Source of the DNA: Arachis hypogaea | Lineage: Eukaryota; Streptophyta; Magnoliopsida; Fabales; Fabaceae | Direction: 5' to 3' | Assembly: GCF_003086295.3 (NCBI RefSeq) | Contig: NC_092054.1 | Location: 52,001,353 to 52,065,352, forward strand | DNA: 64,000 nt | In this document: in pieces, positions 47,401 to 58,130 of the stretch | Layout of the letters: every line of letters starts with the position of its first letter | Numbering within the stretch: position 1 is the stretch's first letter | The notes under the pieces: generated by a model | Database searches by the model: none | Seen by the model: the letters and a program-made list of their open reading frames with translations, nothing else | Told to the model about the DNA's origin: nothing | Program-made: the position numbers and the translations under genes

Positions 47401-48645
47401 TTTTCTCTTTATTTGTTATTTTAAATAAGTTTCAAACTCAAGTGAACTCAAGTTGTCACTTGAGTTTGAGGGGGATGTTAGAATATAATTAGGATCAATT
47501 AGAATTATTTAGTATATGAATATTTATTATAGAATATTACATCTTTATTATTATGATTCTCTTAGCCCCTATATTGTATCATTTCACACAACTTGAATAG
47601 ACAACTTGATTACACTTAATAATATACAAATCCTTCTTCCAGTTTAGTCTCTTGTTTCTAACATAATGGTTATCTCCTATTACTATATTTTTCTTTTCAC
47701 TTTCACTTGTTACTTTTTAAACACGAACTAAATTCCACTCTCCACTCTCGAATTTCTCAATTTTCAGTTTTGATGGCCTCCTTCAAACCCTTTAATTTCC
47801 CAAAATTCAACCCTAATTAATTCTGCTATGAACAACACCATCACCAATAACACCAACAATTTCAACATAACTGATTCTTGTGACTTATCGTCACACTTTC
47901 AAAAAGCTGACAACAATGACAATCACTATAACAACAATAACAATTCCTTTATCGGTGAAATATAATGCTTTTGTCCTTCTTCACCTAAAATATTTATAAT
48001 GTTGGATGCGGTTCTAATAACTATATTACTAGTACTTATTGAATGTTGACAAGCCACAAAAAAAAAAGCCACTGCAATGAAAAAAACATAATTTCATCTG
48101 TTTCTATCCCCAAACGCACCAGAAAAAAATTTATTGTTTTGTTTGGATGATTATAACATAAAAACAAAATTTGGATGATAAAATTTGGGAGAGAAATTAA
48201 AAGTAAGGAATTGGAGTGAGAGAAGATTGGAGAGGAGAAAGGGTTATTATTAGTGAACAAAAGAGGAGAGGTTGAAAAAAAATTAAAAGATTGAAAATGG
48301 TAATGAAGAGTATTGGGATTAAAAATAGATTAAGATTAGAATTTGATAGTAATTAGATTAGGTTAGATGAATAATTTAAAATTTTTTATAATACTTTTTA
48401 GAATTTAAATAATTTTATTTATCAGAATCTATTTTTTATAATTATAAATTAATTATTTTTTATTATTAAAATTATCAGTATCATAATTTTTTATGGTCAA
48501 TTTTAGTACTTTAATTTTTTTCTTCTCACTTTTAGGTTTTCTTTAACACTTTAACATTATTTTAGTACTAAAATTAACTTCATGTATGTTCTTTCTCACA
48601 GCTCCAAAGCAAATCATTAGGGATGTGTTTGCAAAAAATATATGA
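33946..48645 (+). CDS. Bifunctional 3-dehydroquinate dehydratase/shikimate dehydrogenase
   Basis: It catalyses shikimate-pathway steps 3 and 4: 3-dehydroquinate to 3-dehydroshikimate, then NADPH reduction to shikimate. Inferred exons: 33946-33966, 34642-34880, 36804-36909, 38108-38326, 41098-41444, 42285-42348, 42559-42667, 42760-42900, 42983-43131, 44725-44887 and 48602-48645 (TGA). All introns are GT-AG, phases agree, and the 533-residue frame has no stop. Dehydratase residues 26-240: E56/R58, catalytic H146, Schiff-base K173, R211, Q236. Dehydrogenase 256-533: SKSP 268-271, TIPHK with K317, NVD with D355, GAGGAGKA 389-396, NRT 412-414, DAIYTP. The usual GAVN Asn is Ser338. No clear transit peptide; the N-terminus is short and Arg-rich. 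Exon 1 is the least certain: without it, the first in-frame ATG is 34717 and a GTG stands at 34654. The introns are enlarged by transposons. Confidence 0.9.
34022..34046. repeat. (AAAT)n short microsatellite
   Basis: Several AAAT/AATA units in intron 1. Confidence 0.75.
35408..35482. repeat. (AT)n microsatellite in intron 2
   Basis: About 74 bp of uninterrupted AT. It is preceded by ordinary AT-rich intron sequence. Confidence 0.95.
36505..36660. repeat. Cluster of AATCGGACCGTCCGATT palindromes
   Basis: Four copies of the motif ATCGGAC(C/T)... lie in about 155 bp of intron 2: TAATCGGACCGTCCGATT (near 36507), ATCGGACTTTGATTT (near 36561), AATCGGACCCTCCGATTTG (near 36599) and AATCGGACCGTCCGATTTA (near 36640). 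Two are perfect palindromes. They are separated by A/T tracts. I cannot assign it to a transposon family. Confidence 0.8.
37131..37241. mobile_element. Small foldback/MITE in intron 3
   Basis: Two inverted arms of about 34 bp (37131-37164 and 37208-37241) match with a few differences: GGTGCACCAGTTGTTTTAAC versus the complement of TTAAAATAATTGATGCACC. The 43-bp AT-rich centre forms the loop. No target duplication was identified. Confidence 0.7.
39490..39606 (-). pseudogene. Exon-like block, second copy (possible FAR1/MULE N-terminus)
   Basis: On the minus strand it reads MVEGADEEFEQQTDSSDEVI then VNQSIFENMKNHTSFDE before a GT donor. It has no internal stop. It is paralogous to the block at 40312-40452. 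The acidic, Asp/Glu/Ser-rich composition resembles the N-terminal exon of FAR1-related transposase genes, but that family call is from general impression. Confidence 0.4.
40312..40452 (-). pseudogene. Exon-like block (possible FAR1/MULE N-terminus)
   Basis: It starts with ATG at 40452 on the minus strand: MAIDFDLNTIPMVEGAEEFE, stop, QTDSPDEIVASQSISENIKN, YTSSDE, then a GTATAG donor. One in-frame stop (TAA in place of CAA) breaks it. It is clearly duplicated with 39490-39606, about 0.8 kb away. Confidence 0.45.
41605..41700. repeat. Short tandem duplication in intron 5
   Basis: Three to four imperfect copies of a 25-30-bp unit around GTTAGTTAGAGTAAACAAAT. Confidence 0.7.
43569..44341. mobile_element. 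hAT-like MITE in the intron between 43132 and 44724
   Basis: The ends CATAGTCGTAAAG and the complement of CTTACAACTATG form inverted repeats. Subterminal blocks with ATCGG(T)GAATCGGACC / GGTTTAGTC at the left and TAAACCAATAATTCATCAGT at the right are reminiscent of hAT-type non-autonomous elements. The interior is AT-rich without an ORF. No target duplication was confirmed. Confidence 0.5.
44938..45463. mobile_element. Foldback element with long inverted arms
   Basis: The left arm (44938-45085) and right arm (about 45315-45463) are inverted copies: AGTTAATATTCAATTTGGTC versus the complement of GGGACTGAATATTAACTCG, both passing through CCCAAAATTTATAAT and GTGTTGATTTTA. The arms are about 145 bp with perhaps 80-85 percent identity by eye, around a loop of about 230 bp. 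Part of the same family sequence is also seen at 42010-42085. Confidence 0.75.
45479..45641. mobile_element. MITE adjoining the foldback element
   Basis: About 163 bp. The ends AGTGCTAGGGCCAGCAATTT and the complement of GTTACTACCCCCTAGACTTTT form 30-bp inverted repeats that converge on TTTTGTG/CACAAAA. AT-rich, no ORF. Confidence 0.65.
46688..47663 (+). mobile_element. Miniature Copia/TRIM-like element in the last intron
   Basis: LTRs begin TGTTAGAATATAATTAGGAT and end CTAACA: 46688-46795 (108 bp, internally deleted) and 47476-47663 (188 bp). The primer site TGGTATCAGAGCC (46796-46808) is the initiator-tRNA-Met type of Copia elements. The purine tract GAGTTTGAGGGGGA precedes the 3' LTR. The flanks CAATG (46683-46687) and TAATG (47664-47668) are a 4/5 duplication. 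The internal part has no gag or pol; it carries a tandem array (47040-47385). About 976 bp in total, so mobilised only in trans. Confidence 0.85.
47040..47385. repeat. GGCAGTTCCGTCTGCG tandem array inside the TRIM
   Basis: About 13 imperfect units of 24-33 bp built on GGCAGTTCCGTCTGCG(C/T)TT. The first half has TCTCGT between units and the second half CCTTCAGACAAGC. It keeps long open frames on both strands simply because it is repetitive. Confidence 0.85.
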
Positions 48646-48820
48646 GAACAGGTTCTGATGCTTGAAGTGATGCTGATTAATTAGAAGTTGTTTCTATTAA
48701 GTATTAATTATATATATGGAACATTTTTCAATTATTTCATTGCTCAATTTAATAATACATTCGGGATATTGGAGACACATTCTATCGAACAGAATTAAGA
48801 ATGTCATTTCGTATTTCAAG

Positions 48821-49730
48821 TATTAGGTATTTCATATATTATGATATATAATTGCCTATTAATTAGATTGATATTATTGATATTCTTATTGAAGATAGGA
48901 TATTAAATATTTATTATTTGATTTCCCTTTTACTTGGTCATCACTTCATCATCTACAAACAGATGATATCTTGAATCATGTTACATAAAATCATCACACA
49001 ACAACAATAGATAAATGTATTTGACATTTATTATTGATTATTATTATGAATTCTAACATGATATTAAAGTCATGATATTTTGTTTAGCATTTTAAAATTG
49101 TGTTGTCTCAACTTCTCTATAAATAAAAAATTTTATTCATATTTCCATCCGTTTTATTTGATTATTTTTTGATGTTTTGATCGCGACACAACCATTACCG
49201 CTATCTTATTTTTTATTTGTCTCAGTTCTTTTTTAATGTCTGTTTTATGCCCTCGTTGTTATAAGCTCAACTGAATCACCTTTTTAATACTTGATTTGTC
49301 ACTAGCACTCTAGTAGTACCAATCTTTTTGTGTTTTTGCGGTTTCGTATGCTTTTTGAGTTATGGCAGTTCTGTACATTCTGGCAATTTGATTTACACCT
49401 CGAGTTCTGACAGTTTTGTCTGCACTCAAAATTTTCCAACAATTTCATCTGTATCGTGAGTTTTTCTAGCAGTTTCATCCATACCTAAATTTTTCAACAG
49501 TTCTCACAACACCAAAGTTTTAGAAGTTTTGTCTGCACCCTGAGTTTTGTCAGCTCTTTTTGCATTCTGAGTTCTTACAATTACATATGTTCTCTGAGTT
49601 CGTGCAATTTTCTTATTTTGTTGTTTTTTTAATAAGTTACAAACTCAAGTTGTCACTTGCATTTGAGAGAGTGTTACAGGATATTAAGATATTTGTTTGA
49701 TATTAATTGATTCTCTTATTAATGATAGGG
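48821..49730 (+). mobile_element. Decayed Copia/TRIM relative downstream of the gene
   Basis: It shares the plan of the TRIM at 46688: a left LTR-like block, a decayed primer site (AACATGATATTAAAGTCATG near 49055-49074, compare TGGTATCAGAGCC), a degenerate array of CAGTTTTGTCTGCAC-type units (49370-49600) and a 3' LTR starting TGTTACAGGATATT near 49673. The 3' LTR is interrupted at 49731 by the CACTA-like element and resumes at 50712 (GACATTTATTATTTGATT matches the left LTR near 48900). Confidence 0.55.
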
Positions 49731-50711
49731 TACTACACGATAAGAAAAACACTGAATACCGTTAGAGGTTAGCAGCGAATTTACGGACAGATTTATCGGC
49801 AGATTTTGCAATAAATTTGTTGGGTAAAAAAGTTACTGTCAGTTCGGTTTTTCAAGGATAAATTCGCAAAAATAATTGGAGGAAAAAAAAGAAAAATTGG
49901 CGCAATCATTATCATCGAATTTAGGAGAGAAAAATCTGATGGTAAGATAATTAATTGAAACGCGCCAAGGTCACAGGTTGTGCGTTATTGGCAATTGATT
50001 CGGGGTGCATTGCCGATTATATATGTGTGTGTGCGCGCGCGTGTGTATATGTCACATCTTTCTTAGTCTAGACTAACATTTTGTTATTGGGTGCGTGCGT
50101 GCGTGCGTGTGGGTTTGTGTGTGTCACATCTTTCTTAATCTAGACTAGCATTTGTTATTGTATTAAATTAAGCATGCAAAATGGCAATCATAGATTTGAT
50201 AAATGTTGTGATCTTCTGGTTTTAGTCTCGATGTGCTGGCTTCAGTCTTCCAAGAATTCAAGTGTTGTGTTGCATTCTTGATTATTATTTCTTTTTGAGC
50301 TTGTTTGTGAGTTATAGAGAAGTTATTATAAGAAATTATAAAATTTTGAATTTTGTTGGTTTAAAAATTATTAAACTTAAATATTTAAAATTATATATTG
50401 AATTTCGAAACAAATTTTTTTTAAAAAATAAAATTTAATTTTACCGTTGGATTTACTATCAGTTAAATCTGTCGGTAAATATTAATTTAATTATTAATAA
50501 ATAATATATTACTATCGATTTGGGGGGGGGGGGGAGAATCCGATGGTAACAAGCTTTAGAATTTTTCCAGTAAATAGTTTATATTCGGGGGTAAATAATT
50601 ACCGGCAAAGTTTTACCATCGGATTTATTCTGCCACTAAATCTGACGATAAACAGATTATCGATGAATTTTTTTGATAAATCTAACAATATTTGATGACT
50701 TTCTTGTAGTA
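49731..50711. mobile_element. CACTA-like element inserted in a Copia LTR
   Basis: The ends TACTACACGATAAGAAAAAC and the complement of GACTTTCTTGTAGTA are CACTA-like termini with the first base changed on both sides. Subterminal repeats containing ACCGTTGGATTTA/CGGATTTATTC and CGGTAAAT-type words lie near both ends. The interior has a GT/GC tract with a duplicated 40-bp segment (50020-50160) and a 13-G run (50522-50534). No transposase is seen. The 3-bp duplication is not preserved. Confidence 0.65.
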
Positions 50712-50840
50712 ATAGACATTTATTATTTGATTATTTTTTAATTTGTTTATCACCTATAAATGAGTGGTACAATTTTTTTCAAAGGTGGTGAATTTATTCA
50801 CTGTAAATAAAGATCTTCTAAGTATTACCCCCAATTCATT

Positions 50841-51906
50841 CGCAGCTCGCACGTGACCTCATTAAAGTGAAAATACTGTGAACGATTTCTGAGCTTTCCA
50901 GGCCCAAATCCAACTCATTTCTGATCCTATTACATGCAGAATTGAAGAGGAGTCAAGGGGGGAGCACATAGTGGAGTTTTGATCATACTTTAGTTAGTTT
51001 TCTAGAGAGAGAAGCTCTCTCTTCTCTCTAAAATTAGGTTAGATGTAGATTAGGATTTCTTAGATCTAGGTTTAATTCATGTTTTGATTTGCTCTTCCTT
51101 TACAAATTCTTGTTCCTCTATCTTTGCTTCTCTAGTTTAGTATTTTAATCCTTGTAATTGTTTACTTTGTTGTTGATGAACTCTTGTTTATTTTATTTTT
51201 CTTTAATGCAATTTATGTTTGATTTTCTTTATTGTTGATTTGTGTTGTTATTGTTAATTTCCTTGCAATTAGTAGTTATAGATTTGCACTTCTTGCAACT
51301 TTATCTTGCTTTTCTTTTATGTCTTCCAAGTGTTTGATAAAATACTTGGAAGGATGTTAGAGTAGATTTTTGTGTTCTTGGCTTGGGATGGTAACTTAGG
51401 TGAACTTGAGTTGCTAATGTCCAAGTGCTTGATAATTGGTGTCCATTGACTCTAGCTTCCACTAAGTTAATTAGTGAGTGGCTAGGACTTATGGATTAGG
51501 ATTGATGTAGCTCATTTGACTTTCCTTCACTTGTTAGAGGATGACTTAATGAGATTGATCCTTACAATTATCCTTTTGTGGTTAGTAACAAGGATAAAGA
51601 TCATTAACCATCAACCCTTGTCAAGACCTTTTTATAATTTGAGTTCATTTACTTTCTTGCAATTTATCTTTTATGTCTCTTATTCAAAACCCCAAATACT
51701 TGTCCCATGACCAATAATAAGAACACTTCCCTGCAATTCCTTGAGAGATGACCCGAGGTTTGAATACTTCGGTTTTTATTTTTATTGGGGTTTGTACTTG
51801 TAACAAACAAATTTTTGATTGAGAAATTGTTTGTTGGTTTAGAACTATACTTGCAACGGGATTTCATTTGTGAAATTCTTTACCGACACGCAATTTTCGC
51901 TCATTA
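50841..51906 (+). repeat. Truncated LTR of plus-strand Athila-like element
   Basis: It aligns with the 3' two-thirds of the LTR at 52177-53758 (opposite strand): CGATTTCTGAGCT, CAGAATTGAAG, GAGAGAAGCTCTCTCTTCTC and TTCCTTGAGAGATGACC. The first roughly 600 bp are missing. It ends just before the primer site at 51910. Confidence 0.75.
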
Positions 51907-51909
51907 AAA

Positions 51910-51927
51910 TGGCGCCGTTGCCGGGGA
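51910..51927 (+). other. Primer-binding site, tRNA-Asp type (plus strand)
   Basis: TGGCGCCGTTGCCGGGGA, a perfect complement of the last 18 bases of tRNA-Asp(GTC) with CCA. Confidence 0.92.
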
Positions 51928-52069
51928 GTTGCAAATGTGTGCCTTATTATTGGTTATTGTATATATGTAAATATTGTGAATAGTTGCTCTTTTGTTGGTT
52001 TGCTTCTTTGAGTTAGTAGTTAGATTTTATCTCCTTGTTTTTTTAGGTTTTTTTTTTATCTTTTCACTA

Positions 52070-52176
52070 TGAATTCTCACCCTTTTGGCTATGAGTTTGG
52101 TTACAACTATGTTGTAGGACGTGGAGATTATAATGAAGATATGCACCAAGGATGGAACAATCAAAGGTGGGAGGAG
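52070..52176 (+). pseudogene. Start of Athila-like leader ORF, cut off
   Basis: ATG near 52070 begins MNSHPFGYEFGYNYVVGRGD, homologous to the minus-strand leader starting at 61382. It is interrupted at 52177 by the LTR of an oppositely oriented element; no continuation in plus orientation is found to the right. Confidence 0.75.
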
Positions 52177-53758
52177 TGATGAGAGAAATCTTTGATGGTA
52201 TAGAATTTCCTCAAATGAATTCTCGTTGCAAGTATAGTTCTACACCAACAAACAATCCTCCCAATAAAAAATTTTTTGGTTTTGTCACAAGTAACAAATC
52301 CCAATGAATTAATAACCGAAGTATTTGGACTCTGGGTCGTCTCCCTAGGAAACAATGTAATGCTTAATTATTGGCTATGAAGGGGTAAATGGGGGTTTTG
52401 GTTCATGAGATGGCAAGAAAAGTAAATTGGCAAGAAAAGTAAATTAAGCAAGTAAGTAAAGAAGGTAAGTAATAAAGAACTCTTGGCTAAGACTAAGGTA
52501 ATTGAGATCACCATCCTTGTCAACAAACCAAATATTGATAATTGTGAGAGACCAACCCATTAAGTCTACTTCCCAAAAGCTTTAAGTACGTAATATTTAC
52601 TCCTAAACTTGAAATATGTCAAATAGGTTTGATCACATCCACCCTTAAGTCCCAACCTACCTACTGATTAACTTAGTAGTGGGTTAGCGTCAATGGGTAT
52701 CAAATTGATCACCAAAGGTTCTCAAATCACCAAGTCCATCATACCCAATGACTCAAGTTTACCCAATTCCCTCGGCTTAGACCAAGAGTTGACAAAACTA
52801 CTCAAAAACTAAAGAGAACATTTCGTTAAACACATAGAGTGCAATAGAAGTAAACATCATAAATTACAAGAATAATAAAATCTAAAACAACTACTAAGTG
52901 CAAAAAAAGTAAGAACACAATTCAATTCATCAATAAAAGAACATCAACATCAAAATTGCATTAAATGTAAACCAAATCCAACATGGGTTCATCATCACAA
53001 AAGAGAGTAAAATGAGAAATTAACATTACAACTAAGAGAATCTAGATGTAGAGATGAGGTATCATAAAAGAAGCAAGATGAGATCAAGTAATTAAACATG
53101 GATTTAAGACAATCTAACCTAATCCTAACCTAATTCTAGAGAGAAGAGGGAGCTTCTCTCTCTTGAAAACTAACTAAAGGCTCATGTTGGCTAAACTAAT
53201 TGCTCCCCCTTTGCATGGACTTCAATTCTGCATGAAATACACTCAGAAACGAGTTGGATTTAGGCCTGGGCAGCTCAGAAATCGCCCCCTGCGTTTTGCC
53301 TTTAAGTGGGCCACGTGAGAGTACCGGCGCGTACGCGCCATGTGCGTGTGCGTGTCGATTGGCAAATTCTCCATCCGCGTGGACGCGGCATGTACACGTG
53401 CGCGTCTATAAGCGAGACTACTTTTGCGCGTGTGCGCCTTGTGCGCGTGCGTGTCCTTTGATGCATTCCCAATCTTTGTTTCTTCATGCATTCTCCCCTT
53501 TGTATGCTTTTCTACTCATTTCTTCCATCCAATACTTGCCTTATAAACCTGAAATCACTCAACACACACATCAAGGCATCGAATGGAATCAAAGTGAATC
53601 AAAATTACCAATTTAGGGCCTAAAAAGCATGTTTTTACACTTAAGCACAATTCAAGGGAGAATTATAAAACCATGCTATTTTATTGAATAAATGTGGGAA
53701 AAGATGGTAAAATCCCCCAAAATAAGCACAAGGTAAACCACGAAATCGGGGTTTATCA
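52177..53758 (-). repeat. 3' LTR of non-autonomous Athila-like element
   Basis: 1582 bp: plus-strand TGATGAGAGAAATC to GGGTTTATCA, so TGATAAACCC...CTCTCATCA on the element strand. It holds a CpG-rich patch at 53320-53455. The adjacent purine tract at 53759-53775 marks the internal side as the 3' end. Confidence 0.85.
53320..53455. repeat. CpG-rich patch with inverted CGCG words in LTR
   Basis: Alternating GCGCGTACGCGCC, CCGCGTGGACGCGG, CACGTGCGCGTC and TGCGCGTGTGCGCC words. Strikingly GC-rich against an AT-rich surround. The related block is at 58540-59000. Confidence 0.8.
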
Positions 53759-53775
53759 AATCTCCCCACACTTAA
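53759..53775 (-). other. Polypurine tract
   Basis: The plus strand reads AATCTCCCCACACTTAA; the element strand is AAGTGTGGGGAGATT immediately before the LTR start TGATAAACC, the expected position for plus-strand DNA priming. Confidence 0.7.
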
Positions 53776-55522
53776 ACTAAGCATGTCCTCATGCTAAAAT
53801 TAAGAAAGAAGCAAAGGGTATCACATTTATTCAATGCAAACTAACTAAATGCAATCTATCTACATGCAATCTATTTTCATGATGTAATGGCTTAGTCAAA
53901 ATAAAACAATCTCCAAGAATATACATGCAAGCACAAGGGCTACGGCATTAGCAATCAAAGCAAACCACAATTGGATTGAATCTTTGAAAGAGTTCACAAA
54001 CTTGCAAGAAAAGATGATCATGGGTGGAAACATGTAATTGAGCGGTCGAACCCTCACCGGATGTGTATCCGCTCTATGCACTCAAGTGTATAGGGTTGAT
54101 TCACTCAATTCTCCCCCAATCATGCTTTCCAAGACTTGTTTTTTATCTAACAATCAACAATTACTTTATGCATGCATACAAATGTCTTGAGGACTTTCCA
54201 TAGGTTGTAATGGGGTTAGGGTCAAGGTAGGATGCATATGGTCAAGTGAGCTTGAAATTCGAATCTTTGATTAACTTAACTTACCACCTAACCTATGACA
54301 ACCTAAACAAATCTAAACAAACCTAGCTATCCATTCTTCACTTTTTCACACACTCATGCATTTCCTTTTTGATTACCACACATATGCATTGAATTTATGA
54401 AACATTAAACTTTGGGACATTTTGTTCCCTTTTTGTTGCAATTTTTTTTAAACTAAAATATATACAAGAACATCAATGCATATGGTTTACACATGATTAA
54501 TACATGAGTATGTACCTAATTCCTAAAAATTTTTCAATAAAAATATAAACACACTTTTATCTCTACCCAATGTTCCCAACTTTCCCATATTCTAATGATG
54601 AACACCCTCACTAGCCTAAGCTAATCAAAGATCCAAACAAGGGACATTTATTGTTTTTCACTTAAGCTTGTAATGTGCTACAATTATGAACAAATGGGTT
54701 AAGCATAGGCTCAAAATTGGCTAACAATGGAAGATAAAAGGTAAGCTATTTGGGTAAGTGAGCTATTTGAACAATGGTCTCAATCATATAAATGCATGTA
54801 TACACAAAATAATGGACATAAAGAATCAAACAAATCAAAGATTACACTCATAGGAAGAGAATAATGCACACAAGAATGAAAGTAAGTGGTCATGTATGAT
54901 GTAACCACACAATTAGGCTCAAATCTCACATGCTTGTGTTCTTTGCTCAAAACATGATCCACAAGTGCATAATTCAAGCAAGTTCTAAAATTTTTTTTTT
55001 CAACCAATTGGGTGGTGCCCTAAAAATGAATTTCTTGGAAATTTCTATCATGTTGACTAAGCTTATTCTAATGCAATGTTGTGATTTAGAAAATTTAAAA
55101 ATTTTCCCTAGTTTACCCCCTTTTCAATCAAAACACAATTCTTATACAAAAAGGGTTAACTAGATTTTTTTTACAACCCCAAAACACTTTTCTAATCACA
55201 ATCAAAACTAAGATGCAAAACATATATATATATATATATAATAAAAGTGTGCAACTACCAAAATAAAAGTATCCACAATAGCAAATATGTACAGTAATCC
55301 CAAAATGATCTAAAAGATAAAGTGCAAAATAACATAAAGTAGTAGAAACTAAAGATGGATCTCCGAAAGTTTACCACATAAATGCAAACACCGGTCACGA
55401 ATGGTGACCTCCTCACACTTTAGAATCAAGCATCGTCCTCGATGCTACTGCTGAAGCTCGGGATGGGGGTCAACAATCGCACCGGGCCGTGGCTCAGGCT
55501 CAGGCTGTGGGACTGGGACTGG
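53776..55522 (-). other. 3' untranslated region of non-autonomous Athila-like element
   Basis: AT-rich, no gene. Includes an (AT)n run at about 55221-55242. Confidence 0.65.
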
Positions 55523-56833
55523 CTATGGCTGTGGATCCTCAGGAGGCTGCTGGACCTCAGTGGTGACCTGTGTCTCTGGTGGTGCATCCTGATGAGTCGG
55601 CGCCTCGTCATGCTCCTCACCATGCTCCTCTTCTTGATCCTGCTCGTCGGAGGCGGGAGAGTCTGGGAGCGGCGGTAGCTCGATGCCCTGTGATACAAAC
55701 ACCTGGTCGATGTGGTCGAGATGTCGCATGACATGACGCTCGAGACGCTCCATGAAGCAAAGTAGGTGCTGCACCAATAGATAAGTCGGCTTAGGTGCTG
55801 GTAATGGTGGTAAGGATGCTGCGGCTGCTGAAGTAGAGGGGGGTCCTGCTGCTGCTGCTGATGATGAGGGCTGAGCTGCCTCCTCCACTACTCTGGCTTG
55901 AGAACGGAGTTTGGGTGCGGGCTTCTCATGCACCCACCCACCCCATGGAATGGTAACCTCCTTGTCGTCCTCATCTGGGGGTGGTGGTGTCACGTCATCA
56001 TCCTCCCACAGAACATCAGCCATCTCAATCATGCTGGTGACCAGCGTAGGGAATGGCAGGAGGCCACGGATATGCGTGTGCCATATACTCTGTCTGATCA
56101 GCCGGGGGAAGTTAACCTCCTTCCCCTCCATCACACACCCAATCAGAACCAGCATATCCATTGGAATCTCTGAGAAGTGAGTGGTGGGGAAGACATAGTG
56201 GGCGAAGATATGCTGTCAGGTCTTAGTCTCCCTCGACAGATAGGTGAAACGCATCCCCTTGGGCTTCTTGTTCCCATAATCCATCACCCAGGGAGCATCA
56301 GGTGTTGCAATCACACGCTTAAGTGCCTCATAGTCAAATGTCATGCAATAGATAGCTACCTCTGCCTGCTTATAGGCGCAGATCTCATCAGGACGATGGT
56401 GGCAAAGCAGTGCATCCCCAATAGCATCCTCAGTGATCATATTCTCTCTACCCTGCAGCTGAACTGAGTCAAGAGCAGCACGGAAGAAGTTGTAATAAAA
56501 TTCTCTCACCTATGAAGTGTTTACCCTCCCCAAATCTTTGTCAACAAAGTCCAATCCTAACTCTAGAATACGGGTGTTAATGGCACGCCTCACATCATTG
56601 GGAAGGAGCAGTTTTTTCTCAATGTTTAGATTCTTCTTCCAGAAGTTGGAGAAGCGAAGTTCACAGTAAAGATTTGGGAATTTGATTGGGTCAGTGGGTG
56701 GCAGCAGTTGATTTTCCTTGTCCACCTCATTCAGCGGATTCTTAGCATAATTTGCATAGGGAGAAGGGGTAGAAGCCTTAGAGCACTTTCTCTTCTTAGA
56801 AGTAGTGGCTATAGCCTTTCCTTTGTCTGACAT
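55523..56833 (-). pseudogene. Env-position ORF of Athila type, sole ORF of the element
   Basis: On the minus strand from ATG at 56833: MSDKGKAIATTSKKRKCSK, then NLYCELRFSNFWKKNLNIEKKLL; after a stop near 56509, VREFYYNFFRAALDSVQ; after a second stop near 56215, MDMLVLIGCVMEGKEVNFPRLI and a Pro/Glu-rich, low-complexity tail (Gln/Pro/Ala/Ser). Only two stops in about 437 codons. The Lys-rich nuclear-signal-like start, central conserved region and acidic tail match the plant transposon protein family found after pol in Athila elements. Here it is not preceded by gag or pol. Confidence 0.7.
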
Positions 56834-58130
56834 CCTGAAAAACAGAGATGATACAATATAAGCAGATAGCCAAGCAGATATAAAGCACTCAAAGTAAAGC
56901 ATATTCATGAAGTGAATATAGTAAAGAGATTTCTTGGAAAGCAAGCAACAGAATTCAGAATTCAAATCAAATTTCAAACCAAGAATTTAAACCACATTTG
57001 CACATTACTTGTTTACTAAGCCTAGAAAACACCAATTCCAAAATATTGATCAAAAGAGTTAAGTTGAAAACCAAAAGAAGTTAGTTGGTTAAACAAGTTA
57101 GAGTTAGAGATTAGTTGAAAAATCAGTGATATGGTGGTTACCGACTCAAGTCGAAAGGAATGTAAACGCATTCACAATCATGAAATGCATCAAGTCATTG
57201 ATGATGAAATATGATATAGCCGGAAAGCAACTAATATGAAACAGACCATCAATCAATGTAAAGATCACTAGTGGTGTTGGTGAAATAAGAATTACAGTGA
57301 ACAATGCACATAAGTGAAATTCAAACACCAAATTTCAGCGAGCCATGAATGTCACAAAGTTGAATAAGGGTTGAAAATTATATGTGCCATGTGACTAAAG
57401 GTAATTTGGGCGTAGAGAAAATGAATCACATTAGCCACACAGGTAGAAGAAACCATCAACCTTGTGAAAGTAAGCAAATTGGGCTCAAATTCAAATGAAG
57501 ACCAATTTCATGGTCAATCTGAGAGTTTACTCAATCATGCAATGCATATAACAAGTTATCATTGCAAGCAAGTAAAGAGTATTAGAAGCATGACCAAAAA
57601 CCAGTAAACATGCCCTTGAGGATTTTCTAAAACCATTTAGGCAACAAAATTATAATTGATACAGAAATCATCAAATAGAAGTTTGTTACACCCATCAAAA
57701 TAATGTTACTTCATGAAATATGGTTTAGGAAAAATTCAGCAGTATTTCGGCAGCAAATTGGCTATTTTTCAAATTCAGATAATCAAGTCAATTTCATATA
57801 AACTTAGTAACAATCACAAACAGAAGCCAGAAGTGAATTCATATGAAAAGAGGTATGTAAGCCAACAAGCAGCACAAACAGCAGTAAGCAATATAGATCA
57901 ATTCAGTTAGCAATAGATACCATTCTTTCTTGGGACAATGACCAAAACTCATGGCTTAAAACACAGCACCACATATTAAATGGGCTCAGAACAAATCAAG
58001 GAAACAGAGCAATTTCACACAGCAGCAAAAATTCAGATAAACCTAAATCCACTACTCAGCCCAGGTTCGCTAACCACCTAAGTACACTAAACTAACTAAC
58101 TAATCTAACTATACTAATATTAACAATAAG
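56834..58130 (-). other. Leader region without a gene
   Basis: AT-rich internal sequence of the element. I see no conserved coding pattern; minor open frames are short. Confidence 0.6.

Noticed and set aside
53254..53616. Open frame across the GC-rich LTR patch on the plus strand
   Set aside because: It lies inside an LTR, is Cys/Ala/Arg-rich from CGCG repeats and overlaps open frames on the other strand.
55442..55678. Plus-strand Leu/Trp-rich frame
   Set aside because: Antisense to the Pro/Gln-rich tail of the env-position ORF.
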